From Bacillota bacterium (GTDB taxonomy: Bacteria; Bacillota; Clostridia; Peptostreptococcales; Anaerovoracaceae): 48,945 nt of DNA. The position numbers and the translations under genes are program-made. Shown one piece after another: positions 41,175-48,945 of the stretch. Where the stretch lies: NCBI GenBank assembly GCA_019420525.1, contig JAHZHA010000016.1, positions 17,460-66,404 on the forward strand, given 5' to 3'. Each line of letters begins with the position of its first letter. Positions within the stretch are counted from its first letter, which is position 1. The notes beneath the pieces were generated by a model. It worked only from the letters and a program-made list of their open reading frames with translations, ran no database searches and was not told the DNA's origin.

Positions 41175-42518
41175 TTATTTTTGTGCATTCCAGAGTTTTT
41201 CCGCCGTCGGTGTCCAGTTTTTCGCATAGGCATCGCATTTGGCACAGAGATGTTCAGCCGATTCCGGACTCATGAGGTCTGTAGAGTGAATTCCCTCACC
41301 TGCCGCCATTTCTCTCAGCTTATCCGGATTTTCCAGCATCGGACAAGGCCTCAGGTGATTTTCGTTAAACGGCTGTCCGTCGTGATATGCACGGAAGAGG
41401 CCTGACGTCAGGCATTCCAGCAGAGTCTTTTCTCTGATGTTGGAATCCGAATAGTGAATGAACACACACGGATCTACATCGCCATTTGCATTGATGTGGA
41501 AATAACGTCTTCCTCCCGCGATGCAGCCTCCTACATACTGTCCGTCATTCTGGAAGTCCATGGCGAAGATCGCTTTTTCGCTGCGGAATTTCCGGATCTG
41601 GTGATACATAAATTCACGCTGTTCCGGTGTCGGCAGCAGTTCTTCGGAAGCGTCATTGCCCACCGGCATGTAGTGGAAGTACCATACAAACAGAGCTCCC
41701 CAGTCAACCATCTGATCGAAATACGCCTCACTGCTGATGGAATCCAGATTCTGACTGGTATAACAGCAGGATATACCGAAAGGAAGACGTTTTTCTTTCA
41801 GGAGATTCATGGCCGCTACGACTTTATCATAGGAACCGTCTCCCCGTCTGCTGTCATGAGAAGCTTTGTCGCCTTCCACGGAAATGGCAGGGATAAAATT
41901 CTTTACCCGAAGCATTTCCTCAGCGAATTCCTCATCGATGAGAGTCGCATTTGTAAAAGACAGGAAGATGCAGTCAGAATGTTTTTCACACAGACGTATG
42001 ATATCCTTTTTGCGGATCAGAGGTTCTCCTCCGGTATAAATGTAAAAATAAGTGCCGATTTCTTTACCCTGTGTGATGATATTGTCGATCTCGTCAAAAG
42101 ACAGATTCAGCTGATTGCCGTACTCTCCCGCCCAGCAGCCTGTACAGTGAAGATTGCAGGCAGATGTCGGGTCCAGAAGAATTGCCCAGGGAGCGTTGCA
42201 GTTGTATTTCTGACGGATTTCTTCCTGGCGCTTCCATCCCACGAGGTTTGCATTGAGAATAAAATTGGAAAAAAACTTTTTCACCACGCCAGGATCCATA
42301 TCTTTCAGCACGTGCATAATCAGCTGGTACCAGTTAGAATCCTTATCGGTCAGCGCCTGACGAAAAGCAGCTCTCTGTTTCGGAAAACTGTCCTCACCGT
42401 TGCCTGCAAAACGATCTATCATATCCAACAGCTTGATGGCGTTCTGCTCCGGATTATGTTCCATATAGTCGTAAGCACGATCGAGGGCAAACGCTTTGAT
42501 TCCGTTCATCTTTTTCAT
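41175..42518 (-). CDS. Radical SAM protein with SPASM-type C-terminal cysteines, unknown substrate
   Basis: 447 residues. The N-terminal 110 residues are helical with no cluster cysteines apart from C107. The radical SAM motif CNLHCTGC holds C121, C125 and C128 (CxxxCxxC), followed by the SAM-binding GGEP (163-166) and SVEG. The C-terminal part has C332, C351, C392, C425 and C428 (CIAGGRRYFHINANGDVDPC, then CPM and CAKC), the pattern of a SPASM/twitch auxiliary-cluster domain. Such enzymes modify peptides, cofactors or sugars; this subtype (long N-terminal helical part, WAGEYG after the third cysteine) is common in gut clostridia without a known substrate. No precursor-peptide gene or export gene is next to it; the only neighbour upstream is a 125-residue unknown protein gene. 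AGAGG precedes the ATG. Confidence 0.9.
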   Translation of the reverse strand: MKKMNGIKAFALDRAYDYMEHNPEQNAIKLLDMIDRFAGNGEDSFPKQRAAFRQALTDKDSNWYQLIMHVLKDMDPGVVKKFFSNFILNANLVGWKRQEEIRQKYNCNAPWAILLDPTSACNLHCTGCWAGEYGNQLNLSFDEIDNIITQGKEIGTYFYIYTGGEPLIRKKDIIRLCEKHSDCIFLSFTNATLIDEEFAEEMLRVKNFIPAISVEGDKASHDSRRGDGSYDKVVAAMNLLKEKRLPFGISCCYTSQNLDSISSEAYFDQMVDWGALFVWYFHYMPVGNDASEELLPTPEQREFMYHQIRKFRSEKAIFAMDFQNDGQYVGGCIAGGRRYFHINANGDVDPCVFIHYSDSNIREKTLLECLTSGLFRAYHDGQPFNENHLRPCPMLENPDKLREMAAGEGIHSTDLMSPESAEHLCAKCDAYAKNWTPTAEKLWNAQK

Positions 42519-42571
42519 AGTTACCTCTTCTTCATCTACTTTTCTTCTTACAGTTTAATTTTAATATAGAT

Positions 42572-42620
42572 GCTTGCATTGTAAATTTGTTTTTTAATAT
42601 CTTTAATAATTATACCCCTC
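42572..42620 (-). promoter_or_regulatory. Possible promoter region of the radical SAM gene
   Basis: Minus strand: a TATAAT at the upstream edge with a weak TGCATA at 17 bases, and further down TTTACA-16-TAAAAT. Two overlapping candidates, neither certain. Nothing else is visible in the 203-base gap. Confidence 0.4.
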
Positions 42621-42721
42621 TTTCTGGCATTTATGCAGAAAAATTTTGTTAAGCGAAGCAAAAAGGTGAACATTCATCTTTATCTCTGGCGTTGCCAACA
42701 TCGCTCTGCTCAGTGCCGGCA

Positions 42722-43099
42722 TTAAAGCCAGATCACCTGACCATCCTTTTCTTCTTCCGGCCGTTCCCCGGCGAGAGCGGTCAGACTGTTGCTCAGACGA
42801 GAAAAAATGCTTCCCGCATCCTGATACAGACTGATCGGTCCCATGTGGTAATCCAGCATATCCGACAGCCCTTTTTCCCTGAGCTGTTCACCGTATTTTT
42901 TCAGCAGTCCGCAGTAAAGAGAAAGATAATACTTTCTGACAGCCATAGGCGCCAGAAGATAGTTCTCCGCAGCCTCGCGCATAAGCTTGGCCTCGTGCAT
43001 CACGGTCTCACGCTGCTCCTTCTTCATGCATCCGTGCAGCATCGTTTCTTCCTTATTCCGCCTCTCGTTTTTCGATCCGGTTCTCCTTATGAGTCTCAT
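42722..43099 (-). CDS. Uncharacterised 125-residue protein upstream of the radical SAM gene
   Basis: Start ATG at 43099 with an AAGAAGGTG site. The N-terminal 30 residues are very basic (RLIRRTGSKNERRNKEE); the central part is helical (EQRETVMHEAKLMREAAENYLLAP, then AVRKYYLSLYCGLLKKYGEQL), ending in an acidic tail and VIWL. Two cysteines, no clear motif, no membrane segment. It precedes the radical SAM gene on the same strand with a 203-base gap. I do not recognise the family; conservation beyond close relatives is unknown, and it could be lineage-specific. Confidence 0.6.
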   Translation of the reverse strand: MRLIRRTGSKNERRNKEETMLHGCMKKEQRETVMHEAKLMREAAENYLLAPMAVRKYYLSLYCGLLKKYGEQLREKGLSDMLDYHMGPISLYQDAGSIFSRLSNSLTALAGERPEEEKDGQVIWL

Positions 43100-43285
43100 T
43101 TTTTCACCTTCTTTTCATATTCCGCCCTCTCGGCGAACTTTCTTTGTCCTTCCTCTTCCTCATCAGTTTAACCTGTCTGCTCTCCTCTTTCGGCGGATTC
43201 TATCCTTCAGTTTCCGACAGAAAAACTCATTTTCGTCATCTAAGTCTTTTCTCATCCGGACGTCTGCCACAATATCTACAGGACA

Positions 43286-43340
43286 AAAAAGAAAAAGCAG
43301 AGAGATCTCCGCTTCCTTCCGGAAACGTTATCCCTCTGCT
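43286..43340 (-). terminator. Terminator of the SASP gene
   Basis: A two-tier stem: outer AGCAGAGGGAT/ATCTCTCTGCT (11 pairs with one G-U), inner CGTTTCC-GGAA-GGAAGCG, then TTTTTCTTTTTT on the minus strand. 31 bases past the SASP stop. Confidence 0.9.
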
Positions 43341-43371
43341 CTCTTTTCCGATGATAGATGAATCTGTCTTC

Positions 43372-43587
43372 TTAGAGCTGTGGAGTAGACTTGCCAGCTA
43401 ACTGAGATTCCGCCATTTCCACGAGTCTCTTTGTCATATATCCGCCGACGTAGCCGTTCTGTCTTGCTGTCAGACTGCCCTTGTCCATCTGCGCATAATT
43501 TGTTAAACCGAGTTCATTTGCGACCTCAGTCTTCATGCTGTCAAGAGCTGTTTTGGATTCAGAATAAACTTTCTTCTGTAATGACAT
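43372..43587 (-). CDS. Small acid-soluble spore protein, alpha/beta type
   Basis: A 71-residue DNA-binding protein that coats and protects spore DNA. The family pattern is clear: ALDSMKTEVANELGL (residues 14-28) including the conserved EVANELGL where the germination protease cuts, then GSLTARQNGYVGGYMTKRLVEMAE (residues 37-60), the second conserved helix. No cysteine or tryptophan. AAGGAGGTG precedes the ATG. Normally expressed late in the forespore under sigma-G; a sequence GCATA-N17-TAGATTA about 40-65 bases upstream is a weak sigma-G-like candidate. It shows that the organism can, or recently could, form spores. Confidence 0.95.
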   Translation of the reverse strand: MSLQKKVYSESKTALDSMKTEVANELGLTNYAQMDKGSLTARQNGYVGGYMTKRLVEMAESQLAGKSTPQL

Positions 43588-43682
43588 GTGTTTCTCACCT
43601 CCTTTACGTTAGTTAATCTAACCCGGGATGAAAAACATATGCAAAGAAAATTTTTCCTCATTCACCAGCAAAGCGCTACGCA

Positions 43683-45713
43683 TCAGAGTCCGATGCTTCC
43701 CAGATTTCCGAACATTTCGGAAACGCCTTTCAAAATCAGGCTGTTTTCAGGAGACTCGAGACGCGGGTCCGACTGAAGAATGTCTTTCACATCTTCGCGC
43801 AGGCCGTTGAGAATCGGAAGATGGCGCACGAGATCAGCCACCGTAAGCTCCGGGAGTCCGTGCTGTTTTGTACCGAAAAATTCGCCGGGTCCTCTCATCT
43901 TAAGATCCTTCTCCGCGATGTAAAAGCCGTCAGATGAGGATTCGATGATTTTTGCACGCTGAATTCCCAGTTCCGCCGTACTGTCCGTTATAAGAAAACA
44001 GTAGGACTGGCTGCTGCCGCGTCCCACTCTTCCTCTCAGCTGGTGAAGCTGAGCGAGACCGAAACGTTCGGCATTTTCGATTACCATGACGGTAGCATTG
44101 GGCACATTGATACCTACCTCGATCACCACAGTCGCCGTGAGAATGTCCACCACGCCGTCGGAAAAATCTTTCATAATCCGATCTTTCTCCTCCTGGCTCA
44201 TGCCGCCGTGGACTAACGCCACGCTGTATCCGGGAAATATTTTCTGCAGATCGCGGTGTATCGAAACAGCGGAAGAGGCATCCACCGCTTCGGAATCTTC
44301 GATGAGCGGCGCTACCACATAAGCCTGGCGCCCCTGACCGATCTGTCCTGCCACAAATTCGTAAACTTTTCTGCGCTGGCGCGAAGTGACCGCTTTTGTG
44401 ATTACTGGCTTTCTGCCCGGAGGAAGCTCGTCTATGACAGAGATATCGAGATCCCCGAAGAGAATCACCGCCAGAGTCCGCGGAATCGGCGTGGCGGTCA
44501 TCACGAGAATATCGGGATTTTTTCCTTTCGCCGCCAGTTTTCTGCGCTGATCGACACCGAAGCGGTGCTGTTCGTCCGTGATGGCGAGTCCCAGATTTTT
44601 GAATCTGACGTCGTCCTGTATCACGGCATGTGTTCCGATAAGTATGTCGATCTCCCCGGATTCCAGCTTACGCAGGGTCTCCTCTTTTTCTCTTTTCCGG
44701 CATCCCGAAGACAAAAAGCCCAGACGGATTCCCGTGCCTTCATAAAGCTGCTGAAACGTCTCAAAATGCTGACCTGCCAGAAGCTCCGTAGGCGCCATGA
44801 TAACACCCTGATATCCCGCTTTTGCCGCTTTGTACAGCGCCGCAGCAGCCACCGCCGTCTTGCCCGATCCCACGTCTCCCTGAATTAGACGCTGCATGGC
44901 CGACGGAGACTCCATATCGTTTGAAATCTCCCTCAGCACCCGCATCTGCGCATCTGTCAGCTCATAGGGAAGACGTTCCGCAAATTCGTAAACCGAGCGG
45001 TCGGAAGGGAATTCGATTCCTCTGCTGAATTGGGCTGCCGAACTTCCCCTGATCAGAATTCCCGTCTGAAAAAAAAAGAGTTCCTCATAGACCAGCCTGT
45101 ATTTTGCCATCCGGCAGCTCATTTTATCCGAAGGAAAATGTATATTCTTCAAGGCGAACTGTCTGCTGCAGATTCCCCTTTTTTTGATAAGCCTTTCCGG
45201 CAGTGTCTCTTCGGCCGGTAAATCCTGAGACAATGCAAAACGGCTGATTTTCCGCATATCTTTCTGCGAAATTCCTTTTACCGTCCGGTAGACCGGCAGA
45301 ATGGAAGCCTCGAAATGGCCACTGTCTTTTTCGAATTCGGGATGAACCATCTGCGGGCCGCTTCTGCCTCTCGTCACTTTTCCGTAAAAAAAACACTTCT
45401 GCCCCGTCTGAAAACTTCGTTCATAATAGGAAGCATGAAAGAAGATAATTTCGATCTCACCGGAATCATCTGCTGCAATAAGGCGCAGCATCTGTTTTTT
45501 TCTTCCACGGGCAAAGTTTTTTAAAATTTTCAGTATGGTGACAGAAATATAGCATGCGGTTCCTTCCGGCGCTTCGGCTACAGGAGTGATCCGGGAACGA
45601 TCCTCATAGGAATGTGGATAATGCGCCAGCATGTCCTGCAGCGTAACGATGCCCATTTCTCCGAGAAGCGCTGCTTTTTTCGGTCCGATTCCCTTTACTT
45701 CGCTTACAAGCAC
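43683..45713 (-). CDS. recG: ATP-dependent DNA helicase RecG
   Basis: Double-stranded DNA translocase that remodels stalled replication forks. 676 residues from the GTG at 45713 (GAGG eight bases before); a GTG nine bases upstream lies against the ribosome-binding site and is less likely. Order: wedge (OB-fold) domain with VSEVKGIGPKKAALLGEMGI at the start, Walker A GDVGSGKTAVA, motif II DEQHRFG, motif III TATPIPRT, motif VI QLRGRVGRG, and the RecG-specific C-terminal part. Four bases separate it from the Asp23-like gene. Full length; no disruption. Confidence 0.96.
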   Translation of the reverse strand: MLVSEVKGIGPKKAALLGEMGIVTLQDMLAHYPHSYEDRSRITPVAEAPEGTACYISVTILKILKNFARGRKKQMLRLIAADDSGEIEIIFFHASYYERSFQTGQKCFFYGKVTRGRSGPQMVHPEFEKDSGHFEASILPVYRTVKGISQKDMRKISRFALSQDLPAEETLPERLIKKRGICSRQFALKNIHFPSDKMSCRMAKYRLVYEELFFFQTGILIRGSSAAQFSRGIEFPSDRSVYEFAERLPYELTDAQMRVLREISNDMESPSAMQRLIQGDVGSGKTAVAAAALYKAAKAGYQGVIMAPTELLAGQHFETFQQLYEGTGIRLGFLSSGCRKREKEETLRKLESGEIDILIGTHAVIQDDVRFKNLGLAITDEQHRFGVDQRRKLAAKGKNPDILVMTATPIPRTLAVILFGDLDISVIDELPPGRKPVITKAVTSRQRRKVYEFVAGQIGQGRQAYVVAPLIEDSEAVDASSAVSIHRDLQKIFPGYSVALVHGGMSQEEKDRIMKDFSDGVVDILTATVVIEVGINVPNATVMVIENAERFGLAQLHQLRGRVGRGSSQSYCFLITDSTAELGIQRAKIIESSSDGFYIAEKDLKMRGPGEFFGTKQHGLPELTVADLVRHLPILNGLREDVKDILQSDPRLESPENSLILKGVSEMFGNLGSIGL

Positions 45714-45725
45714 GCCTGTCACCTC

Positions 45726-46112
45726 TCAGTAAATAAATTCCAGATCCCGGCGAACCAGATTTTTTGATTTCACGCCGGTGACGAAAAAATGGACACGACT
45801 GACGTCGCATCCTGTGATGTATTTTGTCTCTTTTCGTATGGAAGAAGCCGCCTGTTCAAAAAGCGTACTCATACTGATTCCGAATCTGACGATGACGTAA
45901 ACTTTATAGTTTACCGTGTTGAGCGCTTCCACATATTCCACATCAATGAAACTCAACCCTTCGCGGCCCGTTTTCCCCACCCGGAGAGGGCGGCCTTTCG
46001 GAGTGGAAAAAATCATCCTGCTCAAAAAACGCGCGCCGCATTCCGTGACGATGCGCGCAAAAACGGAATCGTCCAAAAATATGTTTCCCTTTTCTTTCTG
46101 AAAATGCATCAT
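45726..46112 (-). CDS. Asp23/Gls24 family (alkaline shock protein-like) protein
   Basis: 128 residues. The Asp23/DUF322 fold is seen in NIFLDDSVFARIVTECGARFL at the start, then NYKVYVIVRFGISMSTLFEQAASSIRKETKYITGCDVSRVHFFVTGV, the conserved second half. Family proteins are envelope-stress-related or membrane-associated and are found in several copies in Firmicutes; Bacillus YloU, which lies near recG (yloU-yloV-recG), is the nearest analogue by position. The yloV (DAK-like, fatty acid kinase) gene expected between it and recG is missing here. 3 bases before recG, 34 bases after miaB, so the three are likely one transcript. Role unknown. Confidence 0.8.
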   Translation of the reverse strand: MMHFQKEKGNIFLDDSVFARIVTECGARFLSRMIFSTPKGRPLRVGKTGREGLSFIDVEYVEALNTVNYKVYVIVRFGISMSTLFEQAASSIRKETKYITGCDVSRVHFFVTGVKSKNLVRRDLEFIY

Positions 46113-46146
46113 AAATTATCGCGCCTTTCTCTTTTCGTCGGTCACA

Positions 46147-47490
46147 TTATACGAGTTCCCCAAAAAGACTGAATGTTTTCGTTTCCGTGATTTTCACATC
46201 GACGATCTGTCCGATTTTTTCTTCGCTGCAGGCAAAATTGACGAGCTTAAAAGTATCCGTTCTTCCGGAACAAGTACCGCTTCCCTGTCTGCCGCCTTCT
46301 TCTACCAGCACTTTTTCCGTTCTGCCCAGATAGCGCGCATTTTTCTGCGCTGTGATTTCGTTGAGAGTATCCACGAGGCGTTCAAATCTGGCGTGCTTTA
46401 CGTCTTCCGGCACCTGGCTGTCATATTCTGCAGCCGGCGTTCCCGTACGGATGGAATAGAGGAAAGTAAAGGCAGAATCGTATCGGACGCGGCGGACGAG
46501 ATCCATAGTCTCTTCGAAGTCTTCTTCCGTCTCCCCCGGAAATCCCGTGATGATATCCGTGGTGACAGCGATATCCGGCACGGCATCTCTGATTTTTTCC
46601 ACCAGACGGAGGTAATCTTCTTTTGTATAGCGTCGGTTCATACGACGCAGGATCTCCGTGCTTCCGGACTGTACCGGCAGATGGATGTGCTGACACAGTT
46701 TTTCACAGTCTTTAAATGCCTGGATGAGCCGGTCAGACAAATCCTTGGGATGAGATGTCATAAAACGGATTCTCTCGATACCGTCGATTTCATTTATCAT
46801 ATAAATCAAACCTGCAAAATCACAGTTAAAATTGCTGCCGTTTCCATAGGAGTTTACGTTCTGTCCCAGAAGCGTCACTTCTTTCACACCATCAGCTGCC
46901 AGAGCTCGGATCTCCTCTACGACAGATTCAGGTCTCCGGCTGCGTTCTCGTCCTCTTGTATATGGGACGATACAATAAGTGCAGAAATTGTCGCAGCCAT
47001 TCATAATGTCTACATATGATTTATATGTGTATTTCCGGTGCACCGGCAATCCTTCAATAACCTTTTCCTGACTCTGGTAAATAGATATCCGTTTTTCACG
47101 TGTGGCGAGACATTCATCCAGCAAATCCGGAAATTCCTGAATATTCATCGTTCCAAAGATAATATCCACCCAGGAGTATTTTCGGCGGATCCGCTCCGTG
47201 ATATGTTCCTGCTGCATCATACATCCGCATACAGCTACGATATTATCCGGATGGCGTTCTTTGATTTTCTTTATGACACCCAACTGCCCGAAAAACCGGT
47301 TATCTGCATTTTCACGCACACTGCAGGTATTTACCACGATAACGTCCGCTGTCTCGCGTTCTTCAGACGATTTATATCCTTTTTTTTCCAGCATTCCGGC
47401 AATTTTTTCTGAATCGTGCTCATTCATCTGACATCCGAAAGTCTGTATATAGTATGTTTTCTGCCTGAAAGGCGCATTTGCTGAATTCAT
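46147..47490 (-). CDS. miaB: tRNA-2-methylthio-N6-dimethylallyladenosine synthase
   Basis: Radical SAM methylthiotransferase that converts i6A37 to ms2i6A37 in tRNAs reading UNN codons. 447 residues: the UPF0004 domain with C20 (QTFGCQMNEHDSE), C56 (VNTCSVRENA) and C90 (CGCMMQQE), the radical SAM site C166/C170/C173 (GCDNFCTYCIVPYTRG), and a C-terminal TRAM domain. The QTFGCQMN start identifies MiaB rather than RimO. First gene of miaB-Asp23-recG; promoter upstream. Confidence 0.97.
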   Translation of the reverse strand: MNSANAPFRQKTYYIQTFGCQMNEHDSEKIAGMLEKKGYKSSEERETADVIVVNTCSVRENADNRFFGQLGVIKKIKERHPDNIVAVCGCMMQQEHITERIRRKYSWVDIIFGTMNIQEFPDLLDECLATREKRISIYQSQEKVIEGLPVHRKYTYKSYVDIMNGCDNFCTYCIVPYTRGRERSRRPESVVEEIRALAADGVKEVTLLGQNVNSYGNGSNFNCDFAGLIYMINEIDGIERIRFMTSHPKDLSDRLIQAFKDCEKLCQHIHLPVQSGSTEILRRMNRRYTKEDYLRLVEKIRDAVPDIAVTTDIITGFPGETEEDFEETMDLVRRVRYDSAFTFLYSIRTGTPAAEYDSQVPEDVKHARFERLVDTLNEITAQKNARYLGRTEKVLVEEGGRQGSGTCSGRTDTFKLVNFACSEEKIGQIVDVKITETKTFSLFGELV

Positions 47491-47606
47491 GTTTTTCTTT
47501 CCTTATATATATTTGTCTATTTGTCAATAACATCTGTACGCCGCAGTTCCCGCTTCTCCGACCAGTTATTTGTTTTTCTGCGTCAGGGGATGCTGTTTCT
47601 GAAACA

Positions 47607-47635
47607 ATTTTAATGTCTGGATGCAGTCCTGTCAA
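47607..47635 (-). promoter_or_regulatory. Sigma-A promoter of miaB-Asp23-recG
   Basis: Perfect TTGACA, 17 bases, TAAAAT on the minus strand, about 120 bases before the miaB ATG. Confidence 0.75.
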
Positions 47636-47688
47636 ATGGGCTGCATTCTCTTTTACTCACGTTTTTTGTGCCGAAAATCGTCATTTCA

Positions 47689-47717
47689 TTGACGCAGCAA
47701 GAAAAAAAGTTTAGAAT
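47689..47717 (+). promoter_or_regulatory. Sigma-A promoter of panC
   Basis: TTGACG, 17 bases, TAGAAT on the plus strand, giving a leader of about 80 nt to the ATG at 47803. The leader can form a small hairpin (GCAGA ... TCTGC around 47743-47774). The 312-base divergent gap 47491-47802 otherwise shows only the miaB promoter. Confidence 0.8.
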
Positions 47718-47802
47718 GTTTCCGTAAATCACAAAATTGTCCTGGCAGAACCCGGAAAACGCGGCGGTCTGCACGGGAGAACACAGAAGGAGAACGAAAA
47801 TC

Positions 47803-48669
47803 ATGACAGAAGACAATATCAGAATCATTTCCAGCCCTGCCGAAGTTCAGGCTATCGCGAAAGAGTGGAAGAAGCAGGGATATTCCATCGGCCTCGTCCC
47901 TACCATGGGTTATCTGCACGATGGACATAGAAGTCTGATTCACAGAGCATGCGCCGAAAACGACCGCGTTATCGTCAGCGTGTTCGTAAATCCCATCCAG
48001 TTCGGACCTACAGAAGATCTGGAAACTTACCCACGAGATCTGGAAGCGGATACTGCTCTCTGTGCTTCCGAGGGAGTAAATATCGTATTTCATCCGGAGC
48101 CGGAGGATATGTACGGTCCACACTTTTCTACTCACGTAGCTGTAGAAAAAATCACTTCTGTTCTCTGCGGAAAATCGAGACCGACACATTTTCAGGGTGT
48201 TACAACTGTAGTAAATAAATTATTCAATATTTCAAAAGCGGACAGAGCCTATTTCGGAGAAAAAGATGCACAGCAGCTGGCAGTTATCCGTCGTATGAAA
48301 GAAGATCTCAACATCGATATCGAAATCTGCGGTTGCCCTATCGTCCGCGAAGAAGACGGACTGGCCAAGAGTTCCAGAAATAAATATCTCAGCCCTGAAG
48401 AAAGAAAAGCTGCCGTCGTACTCAGCCGTTCCCTGAAGATCGGAAAAAAGATGTTGGATGAAGGAGAAAGAGACGCTGACCATATCCGGAGTGCTATCAC
48501 AGCTGAAATCAATTCTGAACCACTGTCCGATATCGACTATGTCTCTGTCGTCGATTCCATTTCACTTCAGGATGTGGATGGACAGATAACCGATCCTGTA
48601 CTGGTTGCTATTGCAGTCCGTATTGGCTCCACGCGTCTCATCGATAATTTTTCCTATGATGTAAGGTAA
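47803..48669 (+). CDS. panC: Pantothenate synthetase (pantoate--beta-alanine ligase)
   Basis: Joins pantoate and beta-alanine using ATP, giving pantothenate. 288 residues from the ATG at 47803, with GAAGGAG ten bases before; an in-frame ATG 22 codons upstream (47737) has no ribosome-binding site. The family motifs are all present: PTMGYLHDGH (residues 33-42), NPIQFGPTEDLETYPR, the pantoate-binding GKSRPTHFQGV, EKDAQQLAVI and the KMSKS-like SSRNKYLS. A single-gene unit with its own promoter and terminator. panB is at the other end of the window, on the opposite strand. Confidence 0.97.
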   Translation: MTEDNIRIISSPAEVQAIAKEWKKQGYSIGLVPTMGYLHDGHRSLIHRACAENDRVIVSVFVNPIQFGPTEDLETYPRDLEADTALCASEGVNIVFHPEPEDMYGPHFSTHVAVEKITSVLCGKSRPTHFQGVTTVVNKLFNISKADRAYFGEKDAQQLAVIRRMKEDLNIDIEICGCPIVREEDGLAKSSRNKYLSPEERKAAVVLSRSLKIGKKMLDEGERDADHIRSAITAEINSEPLSDIDYVSVVDSISLQDVDGQITDPVLVAIAVRIGSTRLIDNFSYDVR

Positions 48670-48707
48670 GATAAAAAACTCAAAATACTCTTTCCAAAGA
48701 AAAATAA

Positions 48708-48749
48708 GACTTCCGTCATTTCAGAACTCCTGATCTGACGGAAGTCTTT
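48708..48749. terminator. Bidirectional terminator between panC and cysK
   Basis: An 11-base perfect stem GACTTCCGTCA/TGACGGAAGTC with a 17-base loop. On the plus strand TTTCTCGTTTCTC follows; on the minus strand TTATTTTTC. Confidence 0.85.
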
Positions 48750-48826
48750 CTCGTTTCTCATTATTTTCCAGATGCTGGATCAGCCGGACAAGCATATTGC
48801 CTGCGGCAATATGCAGCTGCAGCCGA

Positions 48827-48945
48827 TCATTCCCTGCCGCCAAACAGCGGTGTTGACAGATAACGGTCTCCGGAATCAGGAAGAAGAACTACAATCGTCT
48901 TTCCCTCATTCTCCGGACGTTCTGCCAGTATAGAAGCAGCTTTCA
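48827..48945 (-). CDS. cysK: Cysteine synthase, C-terminal end (cut by window edge)
   Basis: 38 codons and the stop of a gene entering from the right edge. The frame reads ILAERPENEGKTIVVLLPDSG then DRYLSTPLFGGRE and stop; the ending GDRYLSTPLF is the C-terminal signature of O-acetylserine sulfhydrylase (CysK/CysM), which makes cysteine from O-acetylserine and sulfide. The catalytic lysine and pyridoxal phosphate site are outside the window, so the assignment to CysK rather than CysM or cystathionine beta-synthase rests on this tail. Confidence 0.82.
   Translation of the reverse strand, partial: KAASILAERPENEGKTIVVLLPDSGDRYLSTPLFGGRE

Noticed and set aside
43163..43255. 30-residue frame between the SASP terminator and the 125-residue gene
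   Set aside because: Charged and plausible-looking, but too short, with no good ribosome-binding site; could be chance.
48763..48826. Continuation of an open frame after the cysK stop
   Set aside because: Out of frame with cysK, which ends normally after its STPLF tail; the frame runs into the terminator.
1..48945. Mobile elements, CRISPR arrays, toxin-antitoxin or defence genes, tRNA or rRNA genes
   Set aside because: I looked for transposases, integrases, direct repeats with spacers, and defence-gene domains and saw none; all protein genes are core or lineage-typical.

Overview
The window is a block of ordinary chromosomal (core) genes from an anaerobic Firmicute of the class Clostridia. 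The evidence is a class A (E. coli-like) RNase P RNA, the gene orders dgt-dnaG-rpoD-trmK-nif3 and ftsK-rimO-pgsA-cinA-recA, a fhs/fchA/folD one-carbon set, a 1410-residue 2-hydroxyacyl-CoA dehydratase activase-type protein, an alpha/beta small acid-soluble spore protein and the sporulation membrane protein YlbJ. Base composition looks close to balanced. Membership of an amino-acid-fermenting family near Anaerovoracaceae/Peptostreptococcales is a guess. I see no phage, transposon, CRISPR array, tRNA or rRNA.

Nearly everything is on the minus strand; the exceptions are asd-dapA-dapB (31.0-33.8 kb) and panC (47.8-48.7 kb). Read from high to low coordinate along the minus strand: the 3' end of cysK (right edge); miaB, an Asp23-like gene and recG; an SASP gene; a 125-residue unknown and a radical SAM/SPASM protein; rsmD, coaD and a coiled-coil gene, closed by a terminator; ylbJ and tmcAL; ackA; rpmF; a 53-residue membrane protein overlapping a FabG-like reductase; then, beyond the plus-strand lysine genes, uppP, ftsK, rimO, pgsA, cinA and recA (recA with its own promoter and LexA box); rplU (with a structured leader), rpmA and obgE; dgt, dnaG, rpoD, trmK and nif3; rnpB; a small coiled-coil gene; the giant activase, an ACT protein and a UPF0210 protein; yebC; a 6S-like RNA; fhs, fchA, folD and panB; and finally ppx and ppk1 (cut by the left edge).

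The most informative part is 1.4-6.0 kb. A roughly 205-nt RNA with the 6S fold and its own strong promoter sits directly upstream of fhs-fchA-folD-panB. Together these enzymes would carry formate through 10-formyl-, 5,10-methenyl- and 5,10-methylene-THF to ketopantoate, since PanB uses 5,10-methylene-THF. FolD here lacks residues normally needed for its cyclohydrolase step, which fits the separate FchA. PanC, the last pantothenate enzyme, lies 46 kb away under its own promoter.

Several start codons were moved on ribosome-binding-site evidence (fhs, UPF0210, nif3, obgE, rpmA, ackA, coaD, ylbJ, recG, panC, the FabG-like gene and the 13.1 kb coiled-coil gene). Genes found by hand include rpmF, the 53-residue membrane protein and the partial ppk1 and cysK. 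I did not find a convincing undescribed multi-gene system; the best leads are the 6S/one-carbon/pantothenate locus, the degenerate CinA deamidase domain, the L27 lacking the Firmicute cleaved extension, and the radical SAM pair at 41-43 kb. All homology statements are from recognition of motifs by eye.
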